Origin: Janthinobacterium sp. TB1-E2
Lineage (GTDB): Bacteria > Pseudomonadota > Gammaproteobacteria > Burkholderiales > Burkholderiaceae_D
Direction: 5' to 3'
Assembly (NCBI RefSeq): GCF_036885605.1
Contig: NZ_CP142523.1
Coordinates: 5,394,001 to 5,458,000, forward strand
Length of the DNA stretch: 64,000 nucleotides
The notes under the pieces are model-generated. The model worked only from the letters and a program-made list of their open reading frames with translations, did not search any database and was not told the origin of the DNA. Positions 55,616 to 63,694 of this stretch are shown here, piece by piece (the first letter of the stretch is position 1; each line of letters begins with the position of its first letter). Made by a program: the position numbers and the translations under genes.

Positions 55616-56500
55616 ATGCCAGCCCACCTGATCATCGAAGACGGCCAGCCCTGGTGGGACAGCGCCGATATCTGGGTCGTGCCGGGCAATGATCCGAATG
55701 GCCCGCCGGGTGCGCCCATCGCCGGCACCAGCAATTACCTGTGGGGCCGCGTGCACAACACGGGCAACAGCGCCTCGAACGGCGTGCGCGTGGATTTTTA
55801 CTGGGCCGATCCTTCCGGCCAGATCGCCGTCGGCGCCGCCACGCAGGTCGGTTCCGCGTTTGCGGACTTGCCGCCGGGCGCCACGCAGGAAGTGCTGTGT
55901 CTGGTGCCGTGGATCCCCGTCATCGTCAATGGCGGCCACGAATGCCTGCTGGCCGTGGCCCATGGCCCGGGCGACGTCAACCCGCTGCCCGATCCCCTTC
56001 CCAACGGCTTTCCCTTCCAGCCCAAGCAGCACGAGCAGATCGCCCAGCGCAATGTCACCGTCGTGCTGGCGGCAAGACGCGCGCAATTGCTGAGCATCGC
56101 GGTGGCGGCCCTGCCCCGTGCGACGAAAAAAGTGGAGCTGCAGATTGAATATGGCGGCGAGCTGCCCGAGCGCCTGCTGGCCACCCTGGGGCTGGAGCGG
56201 TGGCAGCCGGCCAGGGACGCACGCCTGGTAGCGGGCCTGGTGCGCACGCCGCATTGCAATGGCGATGCGCCCGGTGAGCAAAAGCTGGTGCTGGAAGTGC
56301 CGCGCGGCCAGGCGCAGGCCGTGTACCTGAGCGTGCGCGCCGAAGCCTTGCCGCCACGCCAGTATGCGCTGCTGCGCGTGCTGGAAACGCGCGACGGCAA
56401 GGTCATGGGTGGCGTTACGTATGTCGTCACCGATCTCGAGAACGAGCAAGCTCAAGAGCCCGCGCAAGAACAGCACAGCCCCGAGGAGCAAGCATCATGA
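55616..56500 (+). CDS. Uncharacterised beta-rich protein with CARDB-like N-terminus
   Basis: 294 residues starting at ATG 55616 with AAGGAGA upstream. No signal peptide is obvious. The N-terminal part reads 'WWDSADIWVVPGNDPNGPPG', then 'SNYLWGRVHNTGNSASNGVRVDFYWADPSG', a pattern of Ig-like/CARDB domains. The second half ('VELQIEYGGELPERLLATLGL', 'YLSVRAEALPPRQYALLRV') is another beta region, ending in a Glu/Gln-rich tail. It overlaps the next gene by four bases, so they are expressed together. Function unknown. Confidence 0.75.
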   Translation: MPAHLIIEDGQPWWDSADIWVVPGNDPNGPPGAPIAGTSNYLWGRVHNTGNSASNGVRVDFYWADPSGQIAVGAATQVGSAFADLPPGATQEVLCLVPWIPVIVNGGHECLLAVAHGPGDVNPLPDPLPNGFPFQPKQHEQIAQRNVTVVLAARRAQLLSIAVAALPRATKKVELQIEYGGELPERLLATLGLERWQPARDARLVAGLVRTPHCNGDAPGEQKLVLEVPRGQAQAVYLSVRAEALPPRQYALLRVLETRDGKVMGGVTYVVTDLENEQAQEPAQEQHSPEEQAS

Positions 56501-57999
56501 GCGATACCCCCCTGCAGGTGCTGACGCGGCCGTTCGCGATCGAGCCCGTCACCAATATCATGCTGCCCGATGGCATCTTCGACAATGCCATCTATGGCTT
56601 GCGCATCGCCGCCCACGTCACCAATATGTCCGGCAGCGCCCTGACGAATGTCACCGTGTACCTGGAAAGCGTGGGCGACCCCGGCATCGTGCCCGTGGCG
56701 CACACCTTTTTCTTTGCCAGCATTCCCGCCGGCGCGGCCATGCTGGTCATGTGGGATGCCGACTTCCAGCATGCGGCGCCCGGCAAGCGCCTGGTCAGCT
56801 TTGTCGCCAAGGCGGACGGCCACACGCCGCACCGCTCGATCCAGCAAATCTTCGTGTCGCAGACGCGCTTCGACAGCGCCACCAACACCTACACGTGCAC
56901 GGTCGAGGAAGGCACGCTGGAACTGTCCAAACCGCAAGGCCACCTGCCGGGCAAGCGCTGGGGCAGCACGGGCACGGATGGGAAGGAGTGCCGCTGCCCG
57001 CCCGGCCTGGGTCCCATCGTGCCGACCGGCATGACCCTCGTCTGGACGCCGAACCCCGCTTATGCGGGCACGCACGGAGACTTGCCGTTTTCCGACCCGT
57101 GGTGGAAAGTGCTCGCCATCATCATTGCCATCATCGCCGCATTGGTGGCCATCATTGCCGCCGCGCTCGGTTCGGGCAAGGCCAGCTTCAGCGTGGGCGG
57201 CACCTTCGAGGAAACCGATCCCAGCGTCGATTGCTGCTCACTCGAGGGGGCCGGCTCGGGCCAGCCCGAATTCACGGTGGCGGGCGTGGCTTCGGCCATC
57301 GCCTCGGGCGCCATCGCCGTCGCCTGCTCCGATATCGCGGACCCGTTCTGGCGTGGCCAGGAAGCAACACCACCGGCCGCCGGCGAACTGACCCTGGCCG
57401 AGCGCGTGGTGGCGAAATGGGTGTTGCCGGAAGCGCCGAACGCGGGCTTGCCCTACACGGCCGACATCAGCTGGGAATATCAGCGTTTCACGACGGGCGC
57501 CACCTACCAGCATGCCGTCACCGAAACGCAAGTCAACATCCACGTGGCGGGGCCAGTGGAAACGGATACGCCCGCCGTCGTGCAGGCCTATGAACCGTTG
57601 TGGATACGCGCCAGCTTCAGGCGCGACAATGGCAATGTCTTCCGCGGCACGGAACTGTATGCCTTCGTGCTATTCCAGGCGCCGCAAGGCCTGTATTTCG
57701 TCGAATCGCTGACCGACAACGGCCTGGGCTTCGACCCGGGCGCCAACGATGGCGTCTACGCAGGCAGCCTGGACTTGAAGCGCGCTTACCGCACACTGCT
57801 GCAATATGATCAAAAGGTCTATGGCACGTGGAGAGTCTTCGTCTTCGCCCAGGACGTCAACCTGACCAAGCCCGGCACGCCGCCCGAAATCGCCGCCCAG
57901 CACATCGGCGGCATGTTCGTCGCCAGCGCCATCGAAATCACCTTCGACGACACCCTGCCCTGCCCGCTCAAGGCGCAGGCGAATATCGTCGTGGTGTAG
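56497..57999 (+). CDS. Uncharacterised membrane protein with beta domains on both sides
   Basis: 500 residues overlapping the preceding stop (ATGA). N-terminal Ig-like region ('YGLRIAAHVTNMSGSALTNVTVYLESVGD'), Cys-pair region ('DGKECRCPPGLGPIVPTG'), one strong TM at about 204-225 ('VLAIIIAIIAALVAIIAAAL'), then a second domain whose end ('LTDNGLGFDPGANDGVYAGSLDL', 'GTWRVFVFAQDVNLTKPGTPPE') looks like choice-of-anchor/Ig-like repeats. No enzyme motif is visible. The gene pair may build a cell-envelope structure; this is inference. Confidence 0.72.
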   Translation: MSDTPLQVLTRPFAIEPVTNIMLPDGIFDNAIYGLRIAAHVTNMSGSALTNVTVYLESVGDPGIVPVAHTFFFASIPAGAAMLVMWDADFQHAAPGKRLVSFVAKADGHTPHRSIQQIFVSQTRFDSATNTYTCTVEEGTLELSKPQGHLPGKRWGSTGTDGKECRCPPGLGPIVPTGMTLVWTPNPAYAGTHGDLPFSDPWWKVLAIIIAIIAALVAIIAAALGSGKASFSVGGTFEETDPSVDCCSLEGAGSGQPEFTVAGVASAIASGAIAVACSDIADPFWRGQEATPPAAGELTLAERVVAKWVLPEAPNAGLPYTADISWEYQRFTTGATYQHAVTETQVNIHVAGPVETDTPAVVQAYEPLWIRASFRRDNGNVFRGTELYAFVLFQAPQGLYFVESLTDNGLGFDPGANDGVYAGSLDLKRAYRTLLQYDQKVYGTWRVFVFAQDVNLTKPGTPPEIAAQHIGGMFVASAIEITFDDTLPCPLKAQANIVVV

Positions 58000-58026
58000 T
58001 AAGAAGCGAGGTCAGGCGTAGGTCGC

Positions 58027-58066
58027 GTAGGTCGGATTAGCGGGGCAAAGCCCCGCGTAATCCGAC
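58027..58066. repeat. REP-like hairpin, single copy of the 7.0-kb element
   Basis: GTAGGTCGGATTA (58027-58039), inner stem GCGGGGC-AAA-GCCCCGC (58040-58056), unpaired G, TAATCCGAC (58058-58066). The outer 13-mer is identical to 7028-7040 and the odd unpaired G recurs. It lies between two convergent genes of unknown function. Confidence 0.85.
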
Positions 58067-58154
58067 AACATTGTTGGCACCGCGCGCACGCGAAAGGCAA
58101 CAGAGGAAGTATCCTGGGGCAGGCAACATCTCCCCGGCCTTGTATCAGCCGTTC

Positions 58155-58601
58155 TTAAACCTTGACGCTTTCAGCCTTGGCAATGAGGGTACGAGGAATA
58201 ATATCCGTCGCCGGGCAAGTATCCATCGCATCCGAATACGCAAGCCAGCGTTGCAGGCTTTCCATGCGGCGAATCGTGATGCCCTTGCCATTGATGTAGC
58301 CGATCTGCTCGAAATTGGCGGGGCTGGTGGTCAGTTTCGACACGGTGGGCGCATTGTCGACCAGGCGGTCGTAGGCCTTGCGCGCCTTGTGCTCCCACTT
58401 GGCCAGCACGGGGTCGTCAAAGCGGTTGCTTTCAAAATACACGGTGATGGTGCGGTCGTGGTTGGCAAAGCCGACGATGGCCGCACCCTTGCGTATGGTC
58501 AACAGGACATCTTCCTTGACGCCCGTGACGGGAACGAAGACGGCGGCGCGCCCATCCGTATCCGGCCGCTCCATGGGAATATCTTGTCCGATTATGCTCA
58601 T
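58155..58601 (-). CDS. Hypothetical cytoplasmic protein
   Basis: 148 residues without signal peptide or membrane segment. Beta-rich N-terminus ('GRAAVFVPVTGVKEDVLLTIRKGAAIVGFANHDRTITVYFESN'), then a helical part ('WEHKARKAYDRLVDNAPTV') and a C-terminus with 'GYINGKGITIRRMESLQRWLAYSDAMDTCP'. I do not recognise a family. The ribosome site is weak, so the start is uncertain. It is convergent with the beta-domain gene pair. Confidence 0.6.
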   Translation of the reverse strand: MSIIGQDIPMERPDTDGRAAVFVPVTGVKEDVLLTIRKGAAIVGFANHDRTITVYFESNRFDDPVLAKWEHKARKAYDRLVDNAPTVSKLTTSPANFEQIGYINGKGITIRRMESLQRWLAYSDAMDTCPATDIIPRTLIAKAESVKV

Positions 58602-58867
58602 CGCATCACACTCTTAGTTCTGGCTTGTCAGCCTGTTGTATTGATATGATTCTGTGGAACCGCGCCGGGCGCAAACGGGCTCTACCGCTGCTCCCCGCTC
58701 TGTCCAAGCTCGCCGTCAAGCGGTTTATCAATAATACATTGCCGTGTGGCACTACACAAGATCACCAGCGCCACAGGCAAGCGGCCCTACGCCCGATGGC
58801 GAATGGCGGCGCCCGCGGCAATCGCCTTATAATGCCGTGTTTACTTCACGCCCGACACCTTCGCACC

Positions 58868-59938
58868 ATGACGCTTCCCGAGAATGACACCAGCCGGCTC
58901 GACGCCATCAGCGCCGCCGCCACCGAAGTGGCCGCGCAAAACGTGGCCGACCTGCTGGCCATGGCCATCTGCCACCGCCCGGACGAACCGTCCCTGATCG
59001 TCTGCGACAAGCGCAGCTGGCTCAACGTCGTGCTGACGGAAGCGTATCGCCAGGCCTTGCCGGACGCGGCCTTCATCGATTTCGACGAGGTCACGCCCGA
59101 GGCCGTACTGGCCGCGTTTGCCGACCTGCCGGCCGGCAGCCTCGTCGTGCTGATCCAGTCGACCAGCTTCCGCCTGGAAGCGTTCCGCATCCGCATCGAG
59201 TTGTTCAAGCGCGGCCTGAAAGTGATCGAGCACGTGCATCTGTCGCGCATGCCCGGCGTGCAGGGGCTGCACTACATCGCCTCGCTGGCCTACGACCCCG
59301 CCTACTACCGGGGTGTAGGCCACGCCTTGAAAGCGCGCATCGACGGGGCCCGCCACGGCATGGTCGACAGCGGCGGCGAACAGCTGGTGTTCGCTTCGCC
59401 ATTCGAGGGCGCCAAGCTCAATATCGGCGACTACAGCGGCATGAACAATATCGGCGGCCAGCTTCCGCTGGGCGAAGTATTCACGGAAGCGCAGGACCTG
59501 GAAGCCGTGAACGGGCGCGTGCGCATCTTTGTTTTTGGCGACACGCACTTCATGGTCAACCGCCCCGACACGCCGATCACGCTGATTATCGACAAGGGCA
59601 GAGTGACGGGGACGGAAAACGCCACGCCGGAATTTACCGCCATGCTGGAGATCATCCGCGCGCACGAAGGCGAAGTGTGGGTGCGCGAACTGGGCTTCGG
59701 CATGAACCGCGCCTTTTCGCGCGAACAGCTGGTCAACGACATCGGCACGTATGAACGCATGTGCGGCATCCATCTGTCGCTGGGCGCCAAGCACGGCGTC
59801 TACACGAAACCGCAATTCAAGCGCAAGGATGCGCGCTACCACGTCGATATCTTCGCCGTCACCGAAGCAGTTTATCTGGACGACGAGCGCGTGTACGCCG
59901 ATGGCGCGTGGACGGTGGAGCCGGTCGCCTTCAGTTAA
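58868..59938 (+). CDS. Peptidase M29/NicX-like metalloprotein
   Basis: 356 residues from ATG 58868, supported by TATAAT at 58828-58833. It shares the metal-site layout of M29 aminopeptidases and the related dioxygenase NicX: 'GQLPLGEVFTEAQDLEAVNGRV' (Glu), 'VWVRELGFGMNRAF' (Glu), 'MCGIHLSLGAKHGVYTKP' (His) and 'ARYHVDIFAVTEAVYL' (His-Asp). It may be a peptidase or a ring-cleaving oxygenase. Its C-terminus overlaps the convergent LysR gene by eight bases. Confidence 0.6.
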   Translation: MTLPENDTSRLDAISAAATEVAAQNVADLLAMAICHRPDEPSLIVCDKRSWLNVVLTEAYRQALPDAAFIDFDEVTPEAVLAAFADLPAGSLVVLIQSTSFRLEAFRIRIELFKRGLKVIEHVHLSRMPGVQGLHYIASLAYDPAYYRGVGHALKARIDGARHGMVDSGGEQLVFASPFEGAKLNIGDYSGMNNIGGQLPLGEVFTEAQDLEAVNGRVRIFVFGDTHFMVNRPDTPITLIIDKGRVTGTENATPEFTAMLEIIRAHEGEVWVRELGFGMNRAFSREQLVNDIGTYERMCGIHLSLGAKHGVYTKPQFKRKDARYHVDIFAVTEAVYLDDERVYADGAWTVEPVAFS

Positions 59939-60890
59939 AAAAACCCGCCGCTTCCAGCTCGCGGTCCCATGGCGGCACGGGCTGGTATTCGGCCACGAGG
60001 AAATCGATCAGCGCGCGCACCTTGGGCGACGGCTGGCGGCTGGCCGGATACAGGGCGCTCAAGTGATTCAGGGGCAGCTCCCAGTCCGTCAGCACTGGCA
60101 CCAGACTGCCATCGAGCAGATTACGCCAGGCGAGGAAGGTGGTGCTGTAGACGATGCCGAGACCCCGCTGCGCCGCCTGGTGCAGCACCAGCCCGTTATT
60201 TGCTGTAAAACCCGCCTGTACGCGCACGCTCACGTCTTCGCGCGACTTGCCTTCTCCACGCTGGAAATGCCAGTTCGTGCCATCAGTCAGGTGGCTGAAA
60301 TGCAGGCACTGGTGCCGCAATAGCTCTTGCGGCGTCTGCGGCACGCCCCATTGCGCCAGGTAGGCGGGGCTGGCGCACAGCACGGCGCGGCACGGCGCCA
60401 GCGGCCGCATGGCCAGCGCGCTGCTGTCCGGGATGCCGCCTACGCGTATCGTCAAGTCAAATCCGTGGCGTATCGGGTCGAGCAGCGCATCGTCGACAAA
60501 CAACTCGGCCTGCACCTGCGGGTGCCGCAGGCTGAAACGGGCGACGGCGTCGGCCAGCCACGCGCTGCCGAAACTCGACGGCGCCTGGATGCGCAGCGGC
60601 CCTGCCAGCTCCGCTCCCGCTCCCGCCTGCGCCACGTGCGCCACCATGCGCGCCGCTTCCTGCGCCTGGCTGACGGTGGCCATGCACGGCGCCAGATAGG
60701 CGCGGCCCGCGTCCGTCAAGCTCACTTCGCGCGTGGAGCGGTGCAGCAGCCGCGCATGCAGGCGTTCTTCCAGCTGCATGATGGTCTTGCTGACCATGGC
60801 CCGCGTCAAGCCCAGGCGCTGCCCGGCCACCGTAAAGCTGCGCTGGCGCGCCACTTCGACAAAAATTTCCATCGCTTTTAATTGATCCAT
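59931..60890 (-). CDS. LysR-family regulator
   Basis: 319 residues. N-terminal winged helix 'MDQLKAMEIFVEVARQRSFTVAGQRLGLTRAMVSKTIMQLEERLHARLLHRSTREVSLT', then a two-lobed effector domain ('GPLRIQAPSSFGSAWLADAVARF', 'FDLTIRVGGIPDSSALAMRPL'). It belongs to the CrgA/AaeR-like branch. It is divergent from the PhyH gene with an ATTGTC-N11-GACAAT dyad between them, its likely operator. Its 3' end overlaps the M29-like gene by eight bases. Confidence 0.93.
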   Translation of the reverse strand: MDQLKAMEIFVEVARQRSFTVAGQRLGLTRAMVSKTIMQLEERLHARLLHRSTREVSLTDAGRAYLAPCMATVSQAQEAARMVAHVAQAGAGAELAGPLRIQAPSSFGSAWLADAVARFSLRHPQVQAELFVDDALLDPIRHGFDLTIRVGGIPDSSALAMRPLAPCRAVLCASPAYLAQWGVPQTPQELLRHQCLHFSHLTDGTNWHFQRGEGKSREDVSVRVQAGFTANNGLVLHQAAQRGLGIVYSTTFLAWRNLLDGSLVPVLTDWELPLNHLSALYPASRQPSPKVRALIDFLVAEYQPVPPWDRELEAAGFFN

Positions 60891-60895
60891 GTCAA

Positions 60896-60922
60896 AGATT
60901 GTCTGCGTTTTGGCGACAATCT
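60896..60922. promoter_or_regulatory. LysR-type operator between regulator and PhyH gene
   Basis: AGATTGTC (60896-60903), 11 bases, GACAATCT (60915-60922): a perfect 8-bp dyad containing the T-N11-A LysR pattern (ATTGTC-N11-GACAAT). It lies six bases before the LysR start and about 78 bases before the PhyH start. Confidence 0.78.
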
Positions 60923-60999
60923 GTCAACCGCTGGGCGATTGTTTGCCGCCCTCGCCCATCCTACAATGGCGCTTTCTACTGACTTCAGGAGCCGCCACC

Positions 61000-61839
61000 A
61001 TGCTAACGATCGAACAACAAGAACAGTATCAACGCGACGGCTACATCATCCTGCCCGGTTTCAAGGGTGCAGACGACATCGCCGCCCTGCGCGCGCGCGC
61101 CGAGCAGATTGTCAACGAATTCGATCCCAGCCTGAGTCAATCCATCTTCACCACGCGCGACCAGGCAAAGAACACCAACGATTATTTCCTCGCGTCCGAC
61201 AACACCATCCGCTGCTTCTTCGAGGAAGAAGCGTTCGGTCCGGACGGCCAGTTGAAGCAGGCCAAATCGCTGTCGATCAACAAGATCGGCCACGCCATGC
61301 ACGACCTGGACCCCGTCTTCCGCGCTTTTTCGGCCGATCCGAAACTGGCTGAAGTGGCACGCGACCTGGGCCTGGCGGACGCGCAGGTGTGGCAATCGAT
61401 GTACATCTTCAAGCAGCCCGGCATCGGCGGCGAAGTGCGCTGGCACCAGGACGCCACGTATTTCGAGACCACGCCGATCAGCGTGACCACCTTCTGGTTC
61501 GCGCTGGAAGACGCGACCCTCGACAACGGCTGCCTGTGGGCGGAACCGGGCGGCCACCGCGGTCCCCTGCGCGAACGCTTCATCCGCAACGGCGACCAGG
61601 TGCGCGTGGAAAAACTCGATGCCATGCCGTGGCCCGACGACAGCACGGCCGTGCCGCTGGAAGTGAAGGCGGGCGCCCTCGTCTGCTTCCACGGCTTGCT
61701 GCCCCATTACAGCGCGCCGAACCGCTCGCCCGTGTCGCGCCACGCCTACACCTTGCACGCCACCGACGGCCGGACACAATACGCGGCCCACAACTGGATC
61801 CAGCGCGACGACTCCTTCCCCGTGCGGGGCTTCGTCTGA
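61000..61839 (+). CDS. PhyH-family Fe(II)/2-oxoglutarate dioxygenase
   Basis: 279 residues from ATG 61000, with CAGGAG upstream. Phytanoyl-CoA dioxygenase family: 'YQRDGYIILPGFKGADDIAALRARA' at the start, iron-binding His-x-Asp in 'EVRWHQDATYFETTPISVTTFWFALEDA', and distal His with Arg in 'CFHGLLPHYSAPNRSPVSRHAYTLH'. It hydroxylates an unknown small molecule. It overlaps the isomerase gene by one base, suggesting a two-step pathway. Confidence 0.92.
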   Translation: MLTIEQQEQYQRDGYIILPGFKGADDIAALRARAEQIVNEFDPSLSQSIFTTRDQAKNTNDYFLASDNTIRCFFEEEAFGPDGQLKQAKSLSINKIGHAMHDLDPVFRAFSADPKLAEVARDLGLADAQVWQSMYIFKQPGIGGEVRWHQDATYFETTPISVTTFWFALEDATLDNGCLWAEPGGHRGPLRERFIRNGDQVRVEKLDAMPWPDDSTAVPLEVKAGALVCFHGLLPHYSAPNRSPVSRHAYTLHATDGRTQYAAHNWIQRDDSFPVRGFV

Positions 61840-62660
61840 TGCGCATCGACGTCTTCGCCGCCCACTGGGGCAATAACGCGCTGCCGCCCGAGGTCTTCAT
61901 CGACAAGGTGCTCGATGCCGGCTTCGATGGCATCGAGATGTCGCTACCGCTGGACGCCGCCCTGCGCGAGGAATGGACGGACCGCATCGCCAAGGCGGGA
62001 CTGCAACTGATCGCCGCGCAGTGGGAAACCGTGTTCCACAGCGACTTCGCGCTGCACCGCGCGGCTCTCGCCGAGCTGCTGGAAAACGCCTGCCTGGCAC
62101 GCCCCGTGCTGGTCAACACGCACACGGGCAAGGATTTTTATACGCAGGTGCAAAACGCAGAACTGCTCGACCTGGCCGCCGCCATCTCGGCCAGGCACGG
62201 CGTGCCCATCGTGCATGAAATCCACCGCAGCCGTTTCAGCGGCCACCCGATGCTGCTGCTGCCGTATCTGCGGCAGTATCCCGATCTGCCCTTGACGGCC
62301 GACCTGTCGCACTGGTGCTGCGCCTGCGAATCGCTGCTGGAAGACCAGCCGCACACGCTGGCACAAGTGCTGCCGCTGGTGCGCCACGTGCACGCGCGCG
62401 TGGGCCATGCGCAGGGGCCGCAAGTAGCCGACTTCCGCGCACCGGAAGCGAAACCTGCGCTCGACGCCCACCTGGCCTGGTGGGACGCCATCGTCGCCCT
62501 GCGCCGCGCGGCCGGCGCCGAACGCATGACGTTCACGCCGGAATTCGGCCCCGCGCCGTACACGCAAACCTTGCCGTGGACGCAGCAGCCCGTGAGCGAC
62601 GCGTGGGAACAGAACGTCGCGATGCTGCAGCTTTTACGCCAGCGCTATCCGACGGACTGA
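61839..62660 (+). CDS. Sugar phosphate isomerase/epimerase-like TIM barrel
   Basis: 273 residues, xylose-isomerase-like TIM barrel. 'MRIDVFAAHWGN', 'DAGFDGIEMSLPLD', 'LVNTHTGKDFYT', 'GVPIVHEIHRSRFSGHP' (Glu-x-His), 'LPLTADLSHWCCA' (Asp-x-x-His), 'VRHVHARVGH' and 'MTFTPEFGPAPYTQ' give the usual metal ligands Glu, Asp, His and Glu. It overlaps the PhyH gene (TGATG). Substrate unknown. Confidence 0.88.
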   Translation: MRIDVFAAHWGNNALPPEVFIDKVLDAGFDGIEMSLPLDAALREEWTDRIAKAGLQLIAAQWETVFHSDFALHRAALAELLENACLARPVLVNTHTGKDFYTQVQNAELLDLAAAISARHGVPIVHEIHRSRFSGHPMLLLPYLRQYPDLPLTADLSHWCCACESLLEDQPHTLAQVLPLVRHVHARVGHAQGPQVADFRAPEAKPALDAHLAWWDAIVALRRAAGAERMTFTPEFGPAPYTQTLPWTQQPVSDAWEQNVAMLQLLRQRYPTD

Positions 62661-63589
62661 GGAAACTGCGCAAAATTGGCCTGCACGAAATCGATGAAGG
62701 TGCGCAGCGGCGCTGGCAGATGGCGCCGGCCCGCATAGTATAAAAACGGGCCGGGAAAGGGCATCGCCCAGTCTTCCAGCACGGGCTGCAGCTGGCCCGC
62801 ATCGATATATGGCTGCAGCCACTCTTCAAACAGATAGACGAGGCCATGGCCGGCGATGGCCATGCTGACCGCAAAATCGGCCGCCGTCGGCGTGACGATC
62901 ACGGGGCCGTCCGGCTCCACGCTCACTTTTTGCCCGTCCCGCTCGAACTCCCACGGTGGAACCGCGCCGCTGAGGAATTTCCCCAGCAGGCAGGCGTGCC
63001 GCAGCAGGTCGCGCGGATGCACGGGCACGCCGCGCTGCGCCAGGTAGGACGGTGAGCCGGCCACCGCGAAGCGCTGCGTGCGGGGGCCGATGGGGATGGC
63101 GATCATGTCCTGCTCCAGCCGCTCGCCATAGCGGATGCCCGCGTCGCAGCCGCTGGCGACGACATCGACAAAATTATTATCGACCACCAGCTCGACCCTG
63201 ATCTGCGGATAGGCGCGCAGGAACTGGTCGACCATGGGCTGCAAAAAGAAGCGCGCCGCGTTGACCGGCACGTTCAGGCGCAAGGTGCCGCGCGGGCTAT
63301 CGCGCAAGTCGTTCAGCACATCGAGCGCGCTGCTCACTTCATCGAGCGCCGGGCGCAAACGCGTCAGCAGCAGCGCACCGGCCGCCGTCGGCGTCACGCT
63401 GCGCGTCGTGCGTTCCAGCAGGCGGATGCCCAGCTGCTGCTCCAGCCGCCGCAGCGCCTCGCTCATGGCGGACGCGGACTGGCCGCTGGCGCGCGCGGCC
63501 TGACGGAAACCCCGGTGTTGGGCCACCAGGGCAAAGGCGGACAAATCGGCCATGGAAGGGCTGTCTGCATGCATGGGAAGAGCTTTCAT
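62645..63589 (-). CDS. LysR-family regulator
   Basis: 314 residues. Winged helix 'DLSAFALVAQHRGFRQAARASGQSASAMSEALRRLEQQLGIRLLERTTRSVTPT', then an effector domain ('GTLRLNVPVNAARFFLQPMVDQFLRAYPQIRVELVVDNNFVDVVASGCDAGIRYGE', 'VTPTAADFAVSMAIAGHGL'). It is divergent from the aldo/keto reductase gene, its probable target. Its 3' end overlaps the isomerase gene by 16 bases on opposite strands. Confidence 0.93.
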   Translation of the reverse strand: MKALPMHADSPSMADLSAFALVAQHRGFRQAARASGQSASAMSEALRRLEQQLGIRLLERTTRSVTPTAAGALLLTRLRPALDEVSSALDVLNDLRDSPRGTLRLNVPVNAARFFLQPMVDQFLRAYPQIRVELVVDNNFVDVVASGCDAGIRYGERLEQDMIAIPIGPRTQRFAVAGSPSYLAQRGVPVHPRDLLRHACLLGKFLSGAVPPWEFERDGQKVSVEPDGPVIVTPTAADFAVSMAIAGHGLVYLFEEWLQPYIDAGQLQPVLEDWAMPFPGPFLYYAGRRHLPAPLRTFIDFVQANFAQFPQSVG

Positions 63590-63624
63590 TGTGCGTAAAT
63601 GAGTACAGCCTGTGCCGGATTGAC

Positions 63625-63648
63625 CCGATTATCATACAGCGCAATCGG
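63625..63648. promoter_or_regulatory. Possible LysR operator upstream of the reductase
   Basis: CCGATT (63625-63630), 12 bases, AATCGG (63643-63648), in the divergent gap between a LysR gene and the reductase gene. Short arms make it tentative. Confidence 0.4.
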
Positions 63649-63694
63649 CCTTACGATGGCTGCTCCCTTACTCGACCACCACACAGGAGCTGCC

